Part shown: positions 13,401-25,400 of the stretch, one piece after another
How the letters are laid out: each line of letters opens with the position of its first letter
Numbering within the stretch: the stretch's first letter is position 1
Assembly: GCA_035236585.1 (NCBI GenBank)
Contig: CP141127.1
Location: forward strand, 52,016,001-52,080,000
Direction of reading: 5' to 3'
DNA: 64,000 nt
Source of the DNA: Warburgia ugandensis
Taxonomy: Eukaryota; Streptophyta; Magnoliopsida; Canellales; Canellaceae
Translations under genes and position numbers: made by a program
The notes under the pieces: generated by a model
The model's input: only the letters and a program-made list of their open reading frames with translations
What the model was told of the DNA's origin: nothing
The model's database searches: none

Positions 13401-16400
13401 TTACCGCTAATGTAATAGCGTTGGAAGCATTACATATGCAAACTGCCATTTGGGTTTTTTTTTTCTCTTCATACTTTACTTCAATATAGAAAACAAATAG
13501 TAAAACTAAACACAAAAGCTTTATTAAACTCCTGATGTGCTAATACCAAATGCCTCTTCCATCGAAACATGACATAAAAAAGAGGGAATAATATCAATCC
13601 ATCCAGACATAGTTTCCTCTGATGCAGCCCTAGATGTAAGGAGATCAGCAGCTCAATCCCCTCCCCCTACACGTGGTGAATGGAGAAGTAAGGCCGGCTC
13701 AACAAGACCCTATTACACCCTACTCTTCTTAGGGTTCTGTTAGACCATGGGGAAATAAAATTTGAGGGAAAGCAATATTCGAGAAGAAATGGAGCTCACT
13801 TCATTGATGATTGGGGAGAATTACATTGAATTTCCAAAAATCAACCGGGCTAAAAACCTACTGAAACTAGTAGGAAGTGAGAACCGAAGTTCCTCCTCTG
13901 CACTCCCCACTCCTCCTCTCTCTCTGAGTTTCCTCCTTTTTTTTTTCTTCCTTCTCCCGTTTATCTTCCCCTTTCCTCCGATTCCCGCCTAAATCTGTAA
14001 CAGATTGAACAGATTGGATACTAACTGCTTATTTGGTATATCCTACTCAACTGATTATATCTGTATATTCTAACTAACTGACTGCATCACTTATTTGTTA
14101 TATCCTAACCAACTGATTACATCCCTGGATAATCTTCTGTCAGCTGATCTGCATATCTGTAAGATCTTTTGCCAACAGACGTGTTTCTGCTTCTTTGCAA
14201 TTACCTCCTCTTTCTGGAATAAGTCTGATATATGGGAGGTGTAACAGGTTCATATTCTCTGCTGGTCCTCAATGGCTAGACCACAAGCTCCAAATCCCCT
14301 TCAATCTTCAGATCAAAATGTTCAACTCCACAGCATCCTCAAGACTGTAAACATGACCATCCATTGAGCCAAATTGTTAGAATTCTCTCATAGATAGATA
14401 GAAAATGCTGCGATTAAGTTCTTCCAGTCCCTGATGATCCCTCCAGCCCCAGCCTGTCCATGATTACCTTGAGCTGCCCCATCAAATTTGAACTTTAGTT
14501 TGCCCCTATCATGGGGTTCCCATCAAATCTAGATCATCCTTTTATTTTCTATATCAAATTTGTTTGCCCCCATCTAGACAGAATCCACAGGTCATCATCT
14601 TCATTGACCTGCTGAGATGACAGATTTGCCACCTCACTTTAGATTTCCAGAAGGTCCAAATTTTCCTTTCATCAAGGCTTTTGTGATTATGGACAAACTC
14701 ATTTCTTTCTTTCCACACAACCAATGGAAGTTAGCAGAAAGCTATCTGAATCAGTGTTTTAACCCTTCCTTTCTTAGAGATATTAACAGACTACACTTGA
14801 ATAGCTTCAGAAGTTGATTGAGGAACCGAGAAAGGAATTTCAATTTCATGATGAGCTTGCTGCCACATCGTCACCATGATAGGGCAAAGATATATGTAAA
14901 TTAGTTTCTTCTGCCTGACCACATAAAGGGCAAGCCCTGCTAGGAGCATTGGTCCCCATGGAGTAATTGGATGGGTTGGGATTCTTTCATGTGCTAAGAA
15001 CTATGAGAAAACTTCAACTTTTGGTTGAATAGGATCTCTCCAGATATTAATTCATATTTGATTAGTTGAGCTATGCTCTTGTGTGAGCTACTACTTGCAC
15101 CCGGATTTCACTGAATACTCTTGATTTGTCCAAATCTCAGAGCAAAGAATCCTTTTTTAGAAAAATCCACAATTTGAATCCTGAAAATTACTAGGGCAAT
15201 GTCTTGGCCCATCAATTGATAAGTTGAGAGTTGGCATTGATCCTCATGGTTGGTGATACTCGACCTTCTATCCAAATTTCTGGTGTGCAATCTGTTAATT
15301 GGGAAGAAAATAATGAGATGTTTCAAGTTGGCCCTCTTATCAACCTAGAGGTTATTGCTTCTACCATCACCCACATCCCAGAATATGGCCCTTTCCAAGA
15401 ACATTTCTAGCTCTGAGGATTTTCCTTCAAGAAATGGAAGCATTAGAAGGGCATTTAGCCTCAAGAAAAGTCCTATCTTTTAACTACTTTGCTTTAACAA
15501 ACTCAACCCAAAGAGAAGGCTGGTTATTCAGGATCCTCTATCCTAATTTTGCATTAAATGTTTTGTTTATTATTTTGAGGTTCCTATTACCTATCCCTCC
15601 CTCCCCTTTCTGTTTGGCACTTGTGTCTCAAGCAAACTGGTGATTTCTCTTTCAGTATCCAATTTATTCCATAGGAAGTCTCTCTGGAGTTTATGGCATT
15701 CATCATGATTTGAAGCAGGGATGAGCATAAGCATACCTTCAGGAACTGCTTTGATCAACTGGATTCTGCTTTCTCTTGATCACATCTTGGCCTTTCAACA
15801 AGCCGTCTTAGGGGCAGCCCAGTGCAGGGGTCTGCCCTGTATGCAGGGTCCGGGGAAGGGGTGGACCACAAGGGTCTCTAGTACACAATCTTACCTTGCA
15901 TTTATCCTATTAGACAATTTCCCTTGGATATATCTAAATGTGGCTTTAGAAGCCTAGAGTTTATGCAAAGGGTACCCATAATTCTTTGCATATCCATTTT
16001 TTATATGAGTACATCGAATATTTGGAAAAAAGACAATTGACAACTTTATTGCATTCATGAAAAGACCAGATGCTTTGGCAAAGTTGTCCATGCTTTTATT
16101 AATAAAGTGGCACAACCAAATAGAAGCAAGTCATCGGCAAAAGATAGGTGTGAAGTTTTTGTATCGTTCCTATAAAGAACAGGTCCAATAAATGTATTTT
16201 CTCTACATTCTTTATTAAATATACAGATCAATGCTTCAACACAGAGTACAATAATGTATGGAGTCATCTTCACCAGTAAGTTGAGATGGTCTAAACCAAT
16301 CACTTGGTTTGTCATTAACAATAACTACCATTTCAGGAGTGGTGATGCAATCCATAACCAAAATAAGCCCTTTAGCAGGAAATCCAAAGCTAACAAGGAC

Positions 16401-19400
16401 CTTTCTAATGGAATCCCAATTGAGGTTTTCAGAAGTTTTGCCTGAGCCTATCTTAAGGCAAAAATTTGTGTTTGCAGATTTCTTTCTATTTTTATACTTG
16501 GTAAGGATCTCATGAGCAATAAGAATATCGTCACATATGCTTCTGGTACAGAGGCAATTTGATTTTTTCCTATGAGATTTGACAAGACTTTCTTGAGCAG
16601 ACTAGACAGTACCTTTGCCATGATATGAGATGTCATGTTGCACAGGCTTTTCTTCAAAGAAAACATTACTTCCAGAACCAAATTCAGCATCTCAATCGCT
16701 CAAAAATCAGATAGATGAGGTAATGAACCATCAAGTACTTCATGGGATGAACTTAGCAAACAAAGTAAAGGAGGTTATCTACCATCACTAATGGATAGAT
16801 ACTTTCTTAAGCAACTGTACCTGCTTTTTTGCATGTTCAAAGAAAATTAAAACAAACTGGTATACAATCATAAAAAAAATTGTCCTGTGTAATCATTACT
16901 TTTAACAGGTTGAATTGAGTGAAAGGAACAGATTCTCCAAGAAAAAATCCCTTTAGACTGGTATGAGTGAATGTTCTTCAAAGCTGAGCAAGAAACACGC
17001 CGATCTTCATAGTAAAAAGAGACACCTATCTGCCATTATGGTTTGGCTACGTAGAAACCAGCACTCCATGTATGTGTTATTCACCTCCTACATGGAGTTT
17101 TCTTCAACTTTAACAAGCTCCTTCACATGCTGATGCAGTGTAACCATGCTTCTGCATCACACGCCGACTAAGACTTGCAGCACAAGGCTTCTTTGGATTA
17201 GATGGCTTCAAATGGGAGAATGAGAAGGGGAAAAGTGAGTTGTGAATTGAGAAGGAAAGAGAGTTTGAATCAAGCCAAGTGCCGTAGCCCTTTATGTCAA
17301 ACTCTCTTTAGGCTCGCGTAGCCCTTTACGTAATAGGGCTTTCTTGTCTCGCTTGCTTGCTGCTTTCTCGCAACTACAGGGCTTTCAAATACAACCTGTT
17401 TTCCTGTTCCGCTCACTGCTTGTGTTCTGCTTGCTCGCTACAGTGATTGAATCAATCATTCTCCTTTACTTGAGAGAGGCGCTCGCTGCAAGCTTTTTTC
17501 TTGCTTGCTGACTGATCAGCTGTCTAGAGAGAGACTGTGACCCCTTTGTTTGCCTGAGACCAAGAGAGTGAAACAAAGAGAAAGAAGAAAATCAGCTTTT
17601 AGTGAGCCCAAGCTCTTACTGATCTGCTTACGAGCTTTAGTGCTTTCTCGCTTCTGAACAGGAAAAGGAATGATTGAGATTAGTTATGTTCTAATATCGT
17701 ATCAGATCTGTGGAGAAAACAAAAGAGAGAATAAAGAGGAGAGAGCGGAGAAGGAAAAGTCATGCTGTAGTAGATTCACTTCTCTATTGGTATATCAGAA
17801 CTCTAAAGAAGGGAAATGACTAAACTTCCCTTAAGTTACAAGTGAAGGAGCAAACAAGATAAAGGGAAAAAATGTAAAGAACCATACACTATCTAATAAT
17901 TCTAGCACAAGTTATCCCGATAAAGAAGTTCTTTAGGTCCAAGGAGAAGAAGCTTCTTCAAGAATTCAAGCAGCATACATAGTGAATGGATCTTTAGTTA
18001 GTGATTAAATAAAATATCCATTTATAGAGAAAAATGACTTTCTTTCTTTGGCTTTGGGCATCAGGAAATTTCTACTGCTACTTTGCCTATTGCAGCGTGC
18101 TGTATTCTCCTAGAGATATTTTGGAATCTTGAGATATCTATTCTTTTAGTTGTAGATACGATGAGGTACAGATTTTACTTTCCCTCGTGAATTGTATGAT
18201 TTTGATTGCACCCAAAAGGGCAAGGTCATTTGGGCGTTATAGAGAAGTGCTCCTAAGAAAAGGACCTAATTTGAGTTTATTGTGCTCCCAAGGACCGTAT
18301 TTAGAATTTATCATGTGGAACAGTTATCCATTAGTCGTCATCATCATCATCATCATCAAGACCTTATCCCAATTAGGGGTCGGCCACATGAATCTTATTC
18401 CTCCATTCCTCTCTATTAAGTACCATGGCTTCATTTAGTCCCAAAGTTTTTATATCTTTCCTCACCATTTCTATCCACGTTCTTTTGGGCCTTCCCCTTG
18501 CCCTTTTAAAACCTTCTACTTGCATTGCCTAACTCCTTCTAACTGGTGCTGTTGTCAGTCTCCTTTGAATGTGTCCAAACCATCTAAATCTAATCTGCCA
18601 CATCTTGTTACCTATTCGTGCTAGCCTTAGATTTCCTCTAATATTTTCATTCCGAATTCTATCCTTTCTTGTCTTACTACTCATCCATCTCAACATCCTC
18701 ATTTCTGTAATGCTCATCTTATGAGCATGATGTTTCTTAACTGCTCAACATTCTGATCCATAGAGCATGGCTGGCTTTATGGTCATCTTATAAAATTTTC
18801 CTTTTAGTTTGAGCAGCACCTGCCGACCATACAAAACTCAAGATGCACATCTCCATTTGTTCCAACTAGCTTGGATTCTCTGGGTAACCTCTCTCTCAAT
18901 CTCTTCACTCTCATGAATCATTGATCTTAAGTACCGAAAGTGGTCTTTTACTAGAAGTTCTGGGTTATCAATCTTGATTAGTGTTCCACTCCTACTCTCC
19001 TTGCTAAAATTGCATTTTATATATTTTGTCTTAGTTCTGCTGATTTTAAATCCTTTAGATTCTAATGCTTCTCTTCATAACACTAGTTTTGTGTTTACAC
19101 CCTTCCTTGTCTCATCAATTAAGACTATATCATTTGTAAATAGCATGCACTAGGGAATCTCCTTGTGCAGATGTTTCGTTAATTCATTCATAACCAACGT
19201 GGAAAGGTATGGACTTAATGCCGATCCTTGGTGCAATCCTATAGTTACAGGAAAATCACCAGTCTTGCCACTAACAGTCTTAACATTTGTTACCGCTCCC
19301 TCATACATATCTTTAATTATGTCTATATACTCTTGCGAAACCCCTCTCTCCCAACACCCTCCATATTAACTCTCTAGAGACTCATAAGCCTTCTCTAAGT

Positions 19401-22400
19401 TGATAAAGACCATGTGGAGGTCTTTCCTCCTCTCCCTATATTTTTCTACCAATTGTCTTAGTAAGAAAATAACTTCCATGGTAAACCTCTGGGGCATGAA
19501 ACCAAATTGATTCTCCAATACACTTGTCTCATGTCTAGCCTCTTCTCAATCACTCTTTTAAAAAGTTTCATAGTGTGGCTCATAAGTTTAATCCCTCTAT
19601 AATTAGTGCAGCTCTGTATGTCTCCTTTATTCTTATAAATTGGTACAATAGAGCTTTTCTTCCACTCATCAGGCATTTTCTTTGATTTTATAATCTTGTT
19701 AAATAACTTGGTCAACCAAACTATCCCAATATCTCCTATATGCTTCCAAACCTCTATTGGTATACCATCGGGTCCCATGGCCTTTTTTGATTTTATCTTT
19801 TTCAAGGCCTCTTTCACTTCAGGTATTCTAATCCTACGTTCATATCTATAAAATCCAATGTTATTTAGGTTTATAGTATTTTCAATCCCTATATTCTCAG
19901 AGTCATTGTCATTTAACAATCTTTGAAAGTACGTCTCCCATGTTTGTTTAATTTCATTATCTTTGACTAATACCCTTTGATCATCACTTCTAATGCCCAT
20001 GGCATGATCTAAGTCCCTATGCTGTTCTCTTACTTTTGCAAGTTTAAACACATCTTTCTCACCTTCTCTTATTCCTAATCTATTATATAGCTCATCATAT
20101 GCCTTAAGTTTAGCTTCACTTACTATTCTCTTAGCAATCTTTTTAGCATTCTTATATTGTTCATGGTTTTCATTATTTCTAGTCTTCTACCATGCTTTAA
20201 AACACATCCATTTTTCTTTAATAACTTTTTGCACTGTTTCACTCCACCACCATGTTTCCTTTACTAATTGCCTTTTACCTTTAGATACTCCTATGACATC
20301 TGTTGCCACTTTCTTAATGGACTCAGTAATATTAATCCACATGGTATTTTTTGTTTCATAGTTCCAATTTCCTTCTACCATCAACTTATTTTTGAATGAG
20401 GTTATTTTCTCTCCTTTTAAGTTTCACCACTTAGTTTTTGGATACCTATTAAGTTCATTTTTTCCCTTCATCTTTTGATATGTATATCCATAACCATTAA
20501 CTTATGTTTTGAGGTTAAAATCTCACCGGGTATAACCTTACAATCTTTACACATTGATCGTTTAGTATTCCCAAATAGAAAGAAGTCTATTTGGCTTTTA
20601 TGAAGACCACTTTTAAAGGTTATTAAGTATTCATCCCTTTTCTTAAAGAGTGTATTTGCAATGGCTAGGTTATATGACAAAGCAAAATCGAGGTTTGTTT
20701 ACCTCATCTCATTTCGTTCACCTATATTATACCCTCCATGTATTCTATCATATCCTTCCTTTTCTTTTCCTATGTGGCCATTTAAGTCTGCTTCTATAAA
20801 TATCCCCTCAGTGTTGGGAATTTCTTGCATGACTCTCTTCATGTCTTCCCAAAACTGTCTCTTGATTATATCTTTTAACCCTACTTGTGGTGTGTATGCA
20901 CTTATAACATTTATGATCTGCTCTCCTAGAACAAGTTTTATTTTTATTATTCTATCACTAATTCTTTTAACGTCCATAACTTAATCCTTTAATTCTTTAT
21001 CTACTATTATTCCTACATCATTTCTGTTATTATCCTTTCCTACATACCATAATTTATACCCATCAATTTCTCTAGCTTTAGCCCCTTTCCACTTGGTTTC
21101 TTGGATACAAGTGATGTTGACTCTTCTACGTTTCATCATATCTACTAACTCCAAACTCTTACTTGTCAATGCCCCTATATTCCATGTAGCAATATGAATC
21201 TTATGCTTTGGAAATATTCTATTTACCAACGCCCTTCTTGATCCCCATGGCATGAACCCATGCCCACTTTTCACTGCACCTGGGTTCTGATGCAGCACGT
21301 CGCTTTCGAAGGGGGCTCTAGCAACCCTTGCTCATTTTTCACTACACCCGGGATTTGATGTAGCGCGTCGCTTCTGAGAGAACGCTCTAGCAACCCTTGC
21401 CCATTTTTCATGGCACTTGGGATCCGATACAGTGTGTCAATTATGGACAAAGCCTTAGCTTGAGGGAATGTTAGTTTTCGATTCATGTCATATTAGGGTT
21501 GCCATAGTTTTAAGAAGCTGGAGATAATTTTCATTTCTTCTTTACAAGCAGGAAAGACAGAACGAAATCATCTTCAGCTTTTCCCTTGCTGGCTGGCACC
21601 TAACGTAAGGGTTGCCATATTTTAAGAAGCTGGAGATGATTTTCATTTCTTCCTTGCAAACTAATATACAAATACGTATTCATTTGCAAGAAGGAAATAG
21701 ATAACAAAATCATCTTCAACTTCTCCCTTGCCGTCTGGCACCTGATGCAAGACCCTCCTTTTTCATCCGAGCTTGAGACTGGCTTGGCGGAGTTAACAGT
21801 TATCCATTAGTCACATTTCCTAATATTGCAAGTTATGGACCCAAACCTATGATGGCTGTAATTGCATTATTGGTGTGTTTTGAAGATGAGTCCCCTTAGG
21901 TGCATGCTTTGAGAGAGATAAGTACATGCCCAATTTTAAGGATGGTGAAGCTTTGTTCTATAGATCTAGCCATTCTTCATTAGATGCTTTTAGCTTATGT
22001 TTTCATGATAAAAAGAATAATGACCATCAATTTTTATTAATTTTTTCAAAGACCCTAAACAAGTAGCTAGAGTCATCCAAATGCATCGAGTTATATTGGG
22101 TTGTCTCTTTTTTATATGAAGAATATGATCAATTGCTTAGATCTAGAAACAAATTCATTAGGCATAAAAAAAGGAAGGGTGTGGATTTCTTCTTCCTCTC
22201 AAGGCCTTTTTTGCCTACCTGGACTGTTTGAAGATTATTGTTATCATCATCAAAGCCTTATCCCTATTAGGGGTCTGCTACACGAATCTTGTTCCCCCAT
22301 TGCCCTTCATCAAGTGTTGTGGCTTCATTTAGTCCAAGAGTTTTTTAAATCTTTTCTCAACACTTCTATCCACATCCTTTTAGGCCTTTCCCTTTCCCTT

Positions 22401-25400
22401 TCCCTTTTAGAACCTTCAACTCGGATTGACTCACTCCTAACTAGAGCTGTTTTCAGTCCCCGTTGGACATGTTCAAACCATCTAATTCGACCCTCACCCT
22501 CATCTTATTACCTATTGATGCTGCTCCTAAGTTTCCTCTAATGTTTTCATTTCTGTTTCTATCATTTCTTATCTCACCACTCACCACTCACCACTCACCC
22601 ATCACAACATCCATTTTGGCTGCACTCATTTTATGTATATGTTATTCCTTAACTGCCCAACACTCTAATCCATGGAGCATGGCCGGCCTTACAGCTATTC
22701 TATGGAAATTTCCTTTTAGTTTCAGTAGCAACTGTCGATCACATAGAACTCCATAGGCACATCCCTATTTGTTCTAACCCACTTGGATTCTATGGGTAAA
22801 ATCCCTCTCAATCTCTCCGTTGTCATGAATTATCGATCCCAAGTATTGAAAACGGTCTTTTTTGGGAGACTTCTTGGTTATCAATCTTTAGTAGTGCTTC
22901 ACTCCCACTCCTTTCCTTGCTAAAATTACATTTCATATACTTTGTCCTAGTTCGGCTAATTTTAAATCCTACAGACTCTATAGCATCTCTCTACAAATCT
23001 AGCTTTATGTTTGCGCACTCCTCTGTCTTATCAATCAAAACTATATGATATGTAAATAACATGCACTATGAAATCTCCTTGTACAGCTGTTTTGTTAACT
23101 CATCTATAATCAATGTGAAAAGGTAGGGGCTCAATGCCGATCCTTAATGCAATTATGTAGTGATAGGAAAATCATCGGTCTCTCTGTTAGTGGTCATGAC
23201 ATTTGTTACCACTCCCGTGTACATATTCTTAATTATGTCTATATACCCCTGTGAAACTGCTTTCTCTGTCAACACCATATTAACTCTCTAGGTACCATAT
23301 CATAAGCACTTTTTAAGTCAATAAGGCCCATGCGGAGTCCTTCCTCTCCTATATTTCTCTATCAATTGTCTAATTAGGAAACTAGCTTCCATGGTAGTCC
23401 TCTCAGGCATGAAGCCACATTAATTTTCTGATATACTTCTCTCATGTTGTGGCCTCATCTCAATCACTCTTTACCAAAGTTTCATGGTATGATTATAAGT
23501 TTTATCCCACGATAATTAGTGCAACTTTATATGCCTCTATGTTGGTACGATAGAGCTTTTCCTCTATTCGCCTAACATTTTCTTAGATTCTATAATCTTA
23601 TTAAGCAACCTTGTCAACCAGACTACTATATTATCTCCCATATACTTCCTAACCTCTATTTGTAATACTATCGCGTCCAAGGCCTTTCTTGATTTCATCT
23701 TTTTCAAGGGCTCTTTAACTTCAATTATCCTAATCACATGGTCATATCTATATAGTCCAACATTATTTGGATTTACGGTTCTTTCAATCTCTATATTCTC
23801 AGGACAGTTGTTATTTAGCAAATTTTGTAAGTAACTTTCTCACCTTTGAAGATATGCCTGTAATTTTTATATAGCTGAAGAAAATGGATTCAATTTAAAG
23901 AAATGCTTGGACTTAGTTCTTCTATAGTACATAAAGTCATTTTGTATGAAAAGTTAGCGGGCTTGAACCTGCAACCTTTTGGATTTGAAGCAAGGCACTT
24001 TTAACTTGGCTGAGTGCTAAAGCCCTTGTGCTTTCTTGCAAGAATTTGGTTCACGTGGCCTTCAAGGATCTTCAAAGACCAGAGGCCTTTCACTTCTGTC
24101 CAATTATAGGAAATCAGCAGCCCTTCATGTTCATATGCAACATGGTAGATTAAACTATGACCAACAAAAGTTTGAAAGCTGAAATCCTTAGTTCATCTTG
24201 TTGGACATCTTGTTTGTTGAATTTGAGGCCACTTTAAAATTGTGGTATATAGTATCCCTGACTGAAATTTTGTTTTTCAATTTTATGCTATTTCTATAAC
24301 CACATTGCTTATCATAGAGAAGTGTTATCTTTTTTTATCTACTACCATCTTTATTATACAACCAAAGGACATGCCTTCATTTGCCAACTGCAAAGGTTCT
24401 TCTTAATAGCAACATGTTAACAGTTTAAAGTTGGGGTGCTCATAACTCTCTTATGCAAGTTCTGTCATTTGGAAGTTAACAAGGAAGCTCTTATGAGAAA
24501 GTATTTTGTAGGCGTATCTGAAGATGCAGTCTCAGGTCATATACAACTCCTGATTCCTGGGGAAACTGCTTGTTTTGCATGTGCTCCTCCTTTGGTATGT
24601 TCACTTTTTATTTCTCTGAGTGCAGACATTTCAAAGAAATCCTAAAATGTTATTTGTTATATGAAGCCATTTTGTTCTACACAGAATTTACTCTGCCAGT
24701 GATTGATGAAATTGGAATATTAGTCTCTAGTTATTGATCAATCTGAAGCTGCATTATCATCTATCCTTGCTTTCTACATGCAATGATACACTTTTACTTA
24801 TGTCTCCTATATGATGGTATTGCTATCTTAATATATAATTATGGAATGGGTGCTGGTACTTGGTACTCGTGCGTATCAATTTAGCACTCCATCTTCATTT
24901 TTTCCTCTTTTATATACTTTTTTTACATACAGGCAAGCTGATATGAAAGGTTTGCCTAATTTACATGTAGCATACTATCTCCTTAGTGCTTAAAATCCTT
25001 AAAAAATATCAGTCTTTCCTAGTTTCAAGTATGTCCATGTTAAACCAGATATATTATGTAGAATATTTCTTGAAACATATTCAGGACTACTTCTAATGCT
25101 TTATCTGCATTTAAACATACAAATGTGGCTCAGACAAATATAAGCATTTGTTTCTTTTAGAGGAGAGAAGATGTAGTTGCTATCTTTTAGTCGACGGTAA
25201 TTTCTCTGATATGATTTCTTGTGCAAAGGAACAAAGATTGAGCCCTATTACTTGGCACAGTTTAAATAAGACTAAAGGTAGAGTTCTTTTGTTGTGCATA
25301 ACTTAAAGAGAAGGCAACAACTTGATGAATTAAGCATGAGCTGGTGGTTGGCAATCAGTTCAAAGGGTTGAAGTGTACTCTTCCCTCTTCTTTGCTATAA

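Larger units (their letters stand above)
18337..21794 (-). mobile_element. RTE-clade LINE copy B, full length with 18-bp TSD
   Basis: The element is 3458 bp and flanked by identical repeats aacagttatccattagtc at 18319-18336 and 21795-21812. From its 5' end at 21794 on the minus strand it has a 5' region with a duplicated block, a hairpin and three ~68-bp repeats, then an APE-type endonuclease ([19 protein letters not shown], from 21298), then reverse transcriptase frames ([32 protein letters not shown]). It ends in [16 protein letters not shown] and a (TGA/ATG)n tail at 18337-18358. It is dead: the endonuclease frame has an in-frame stop at 20981-20983, and the FADD box reads FTND after a stop that replaces the conserved tryptophan. 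Confidence 0.93.
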
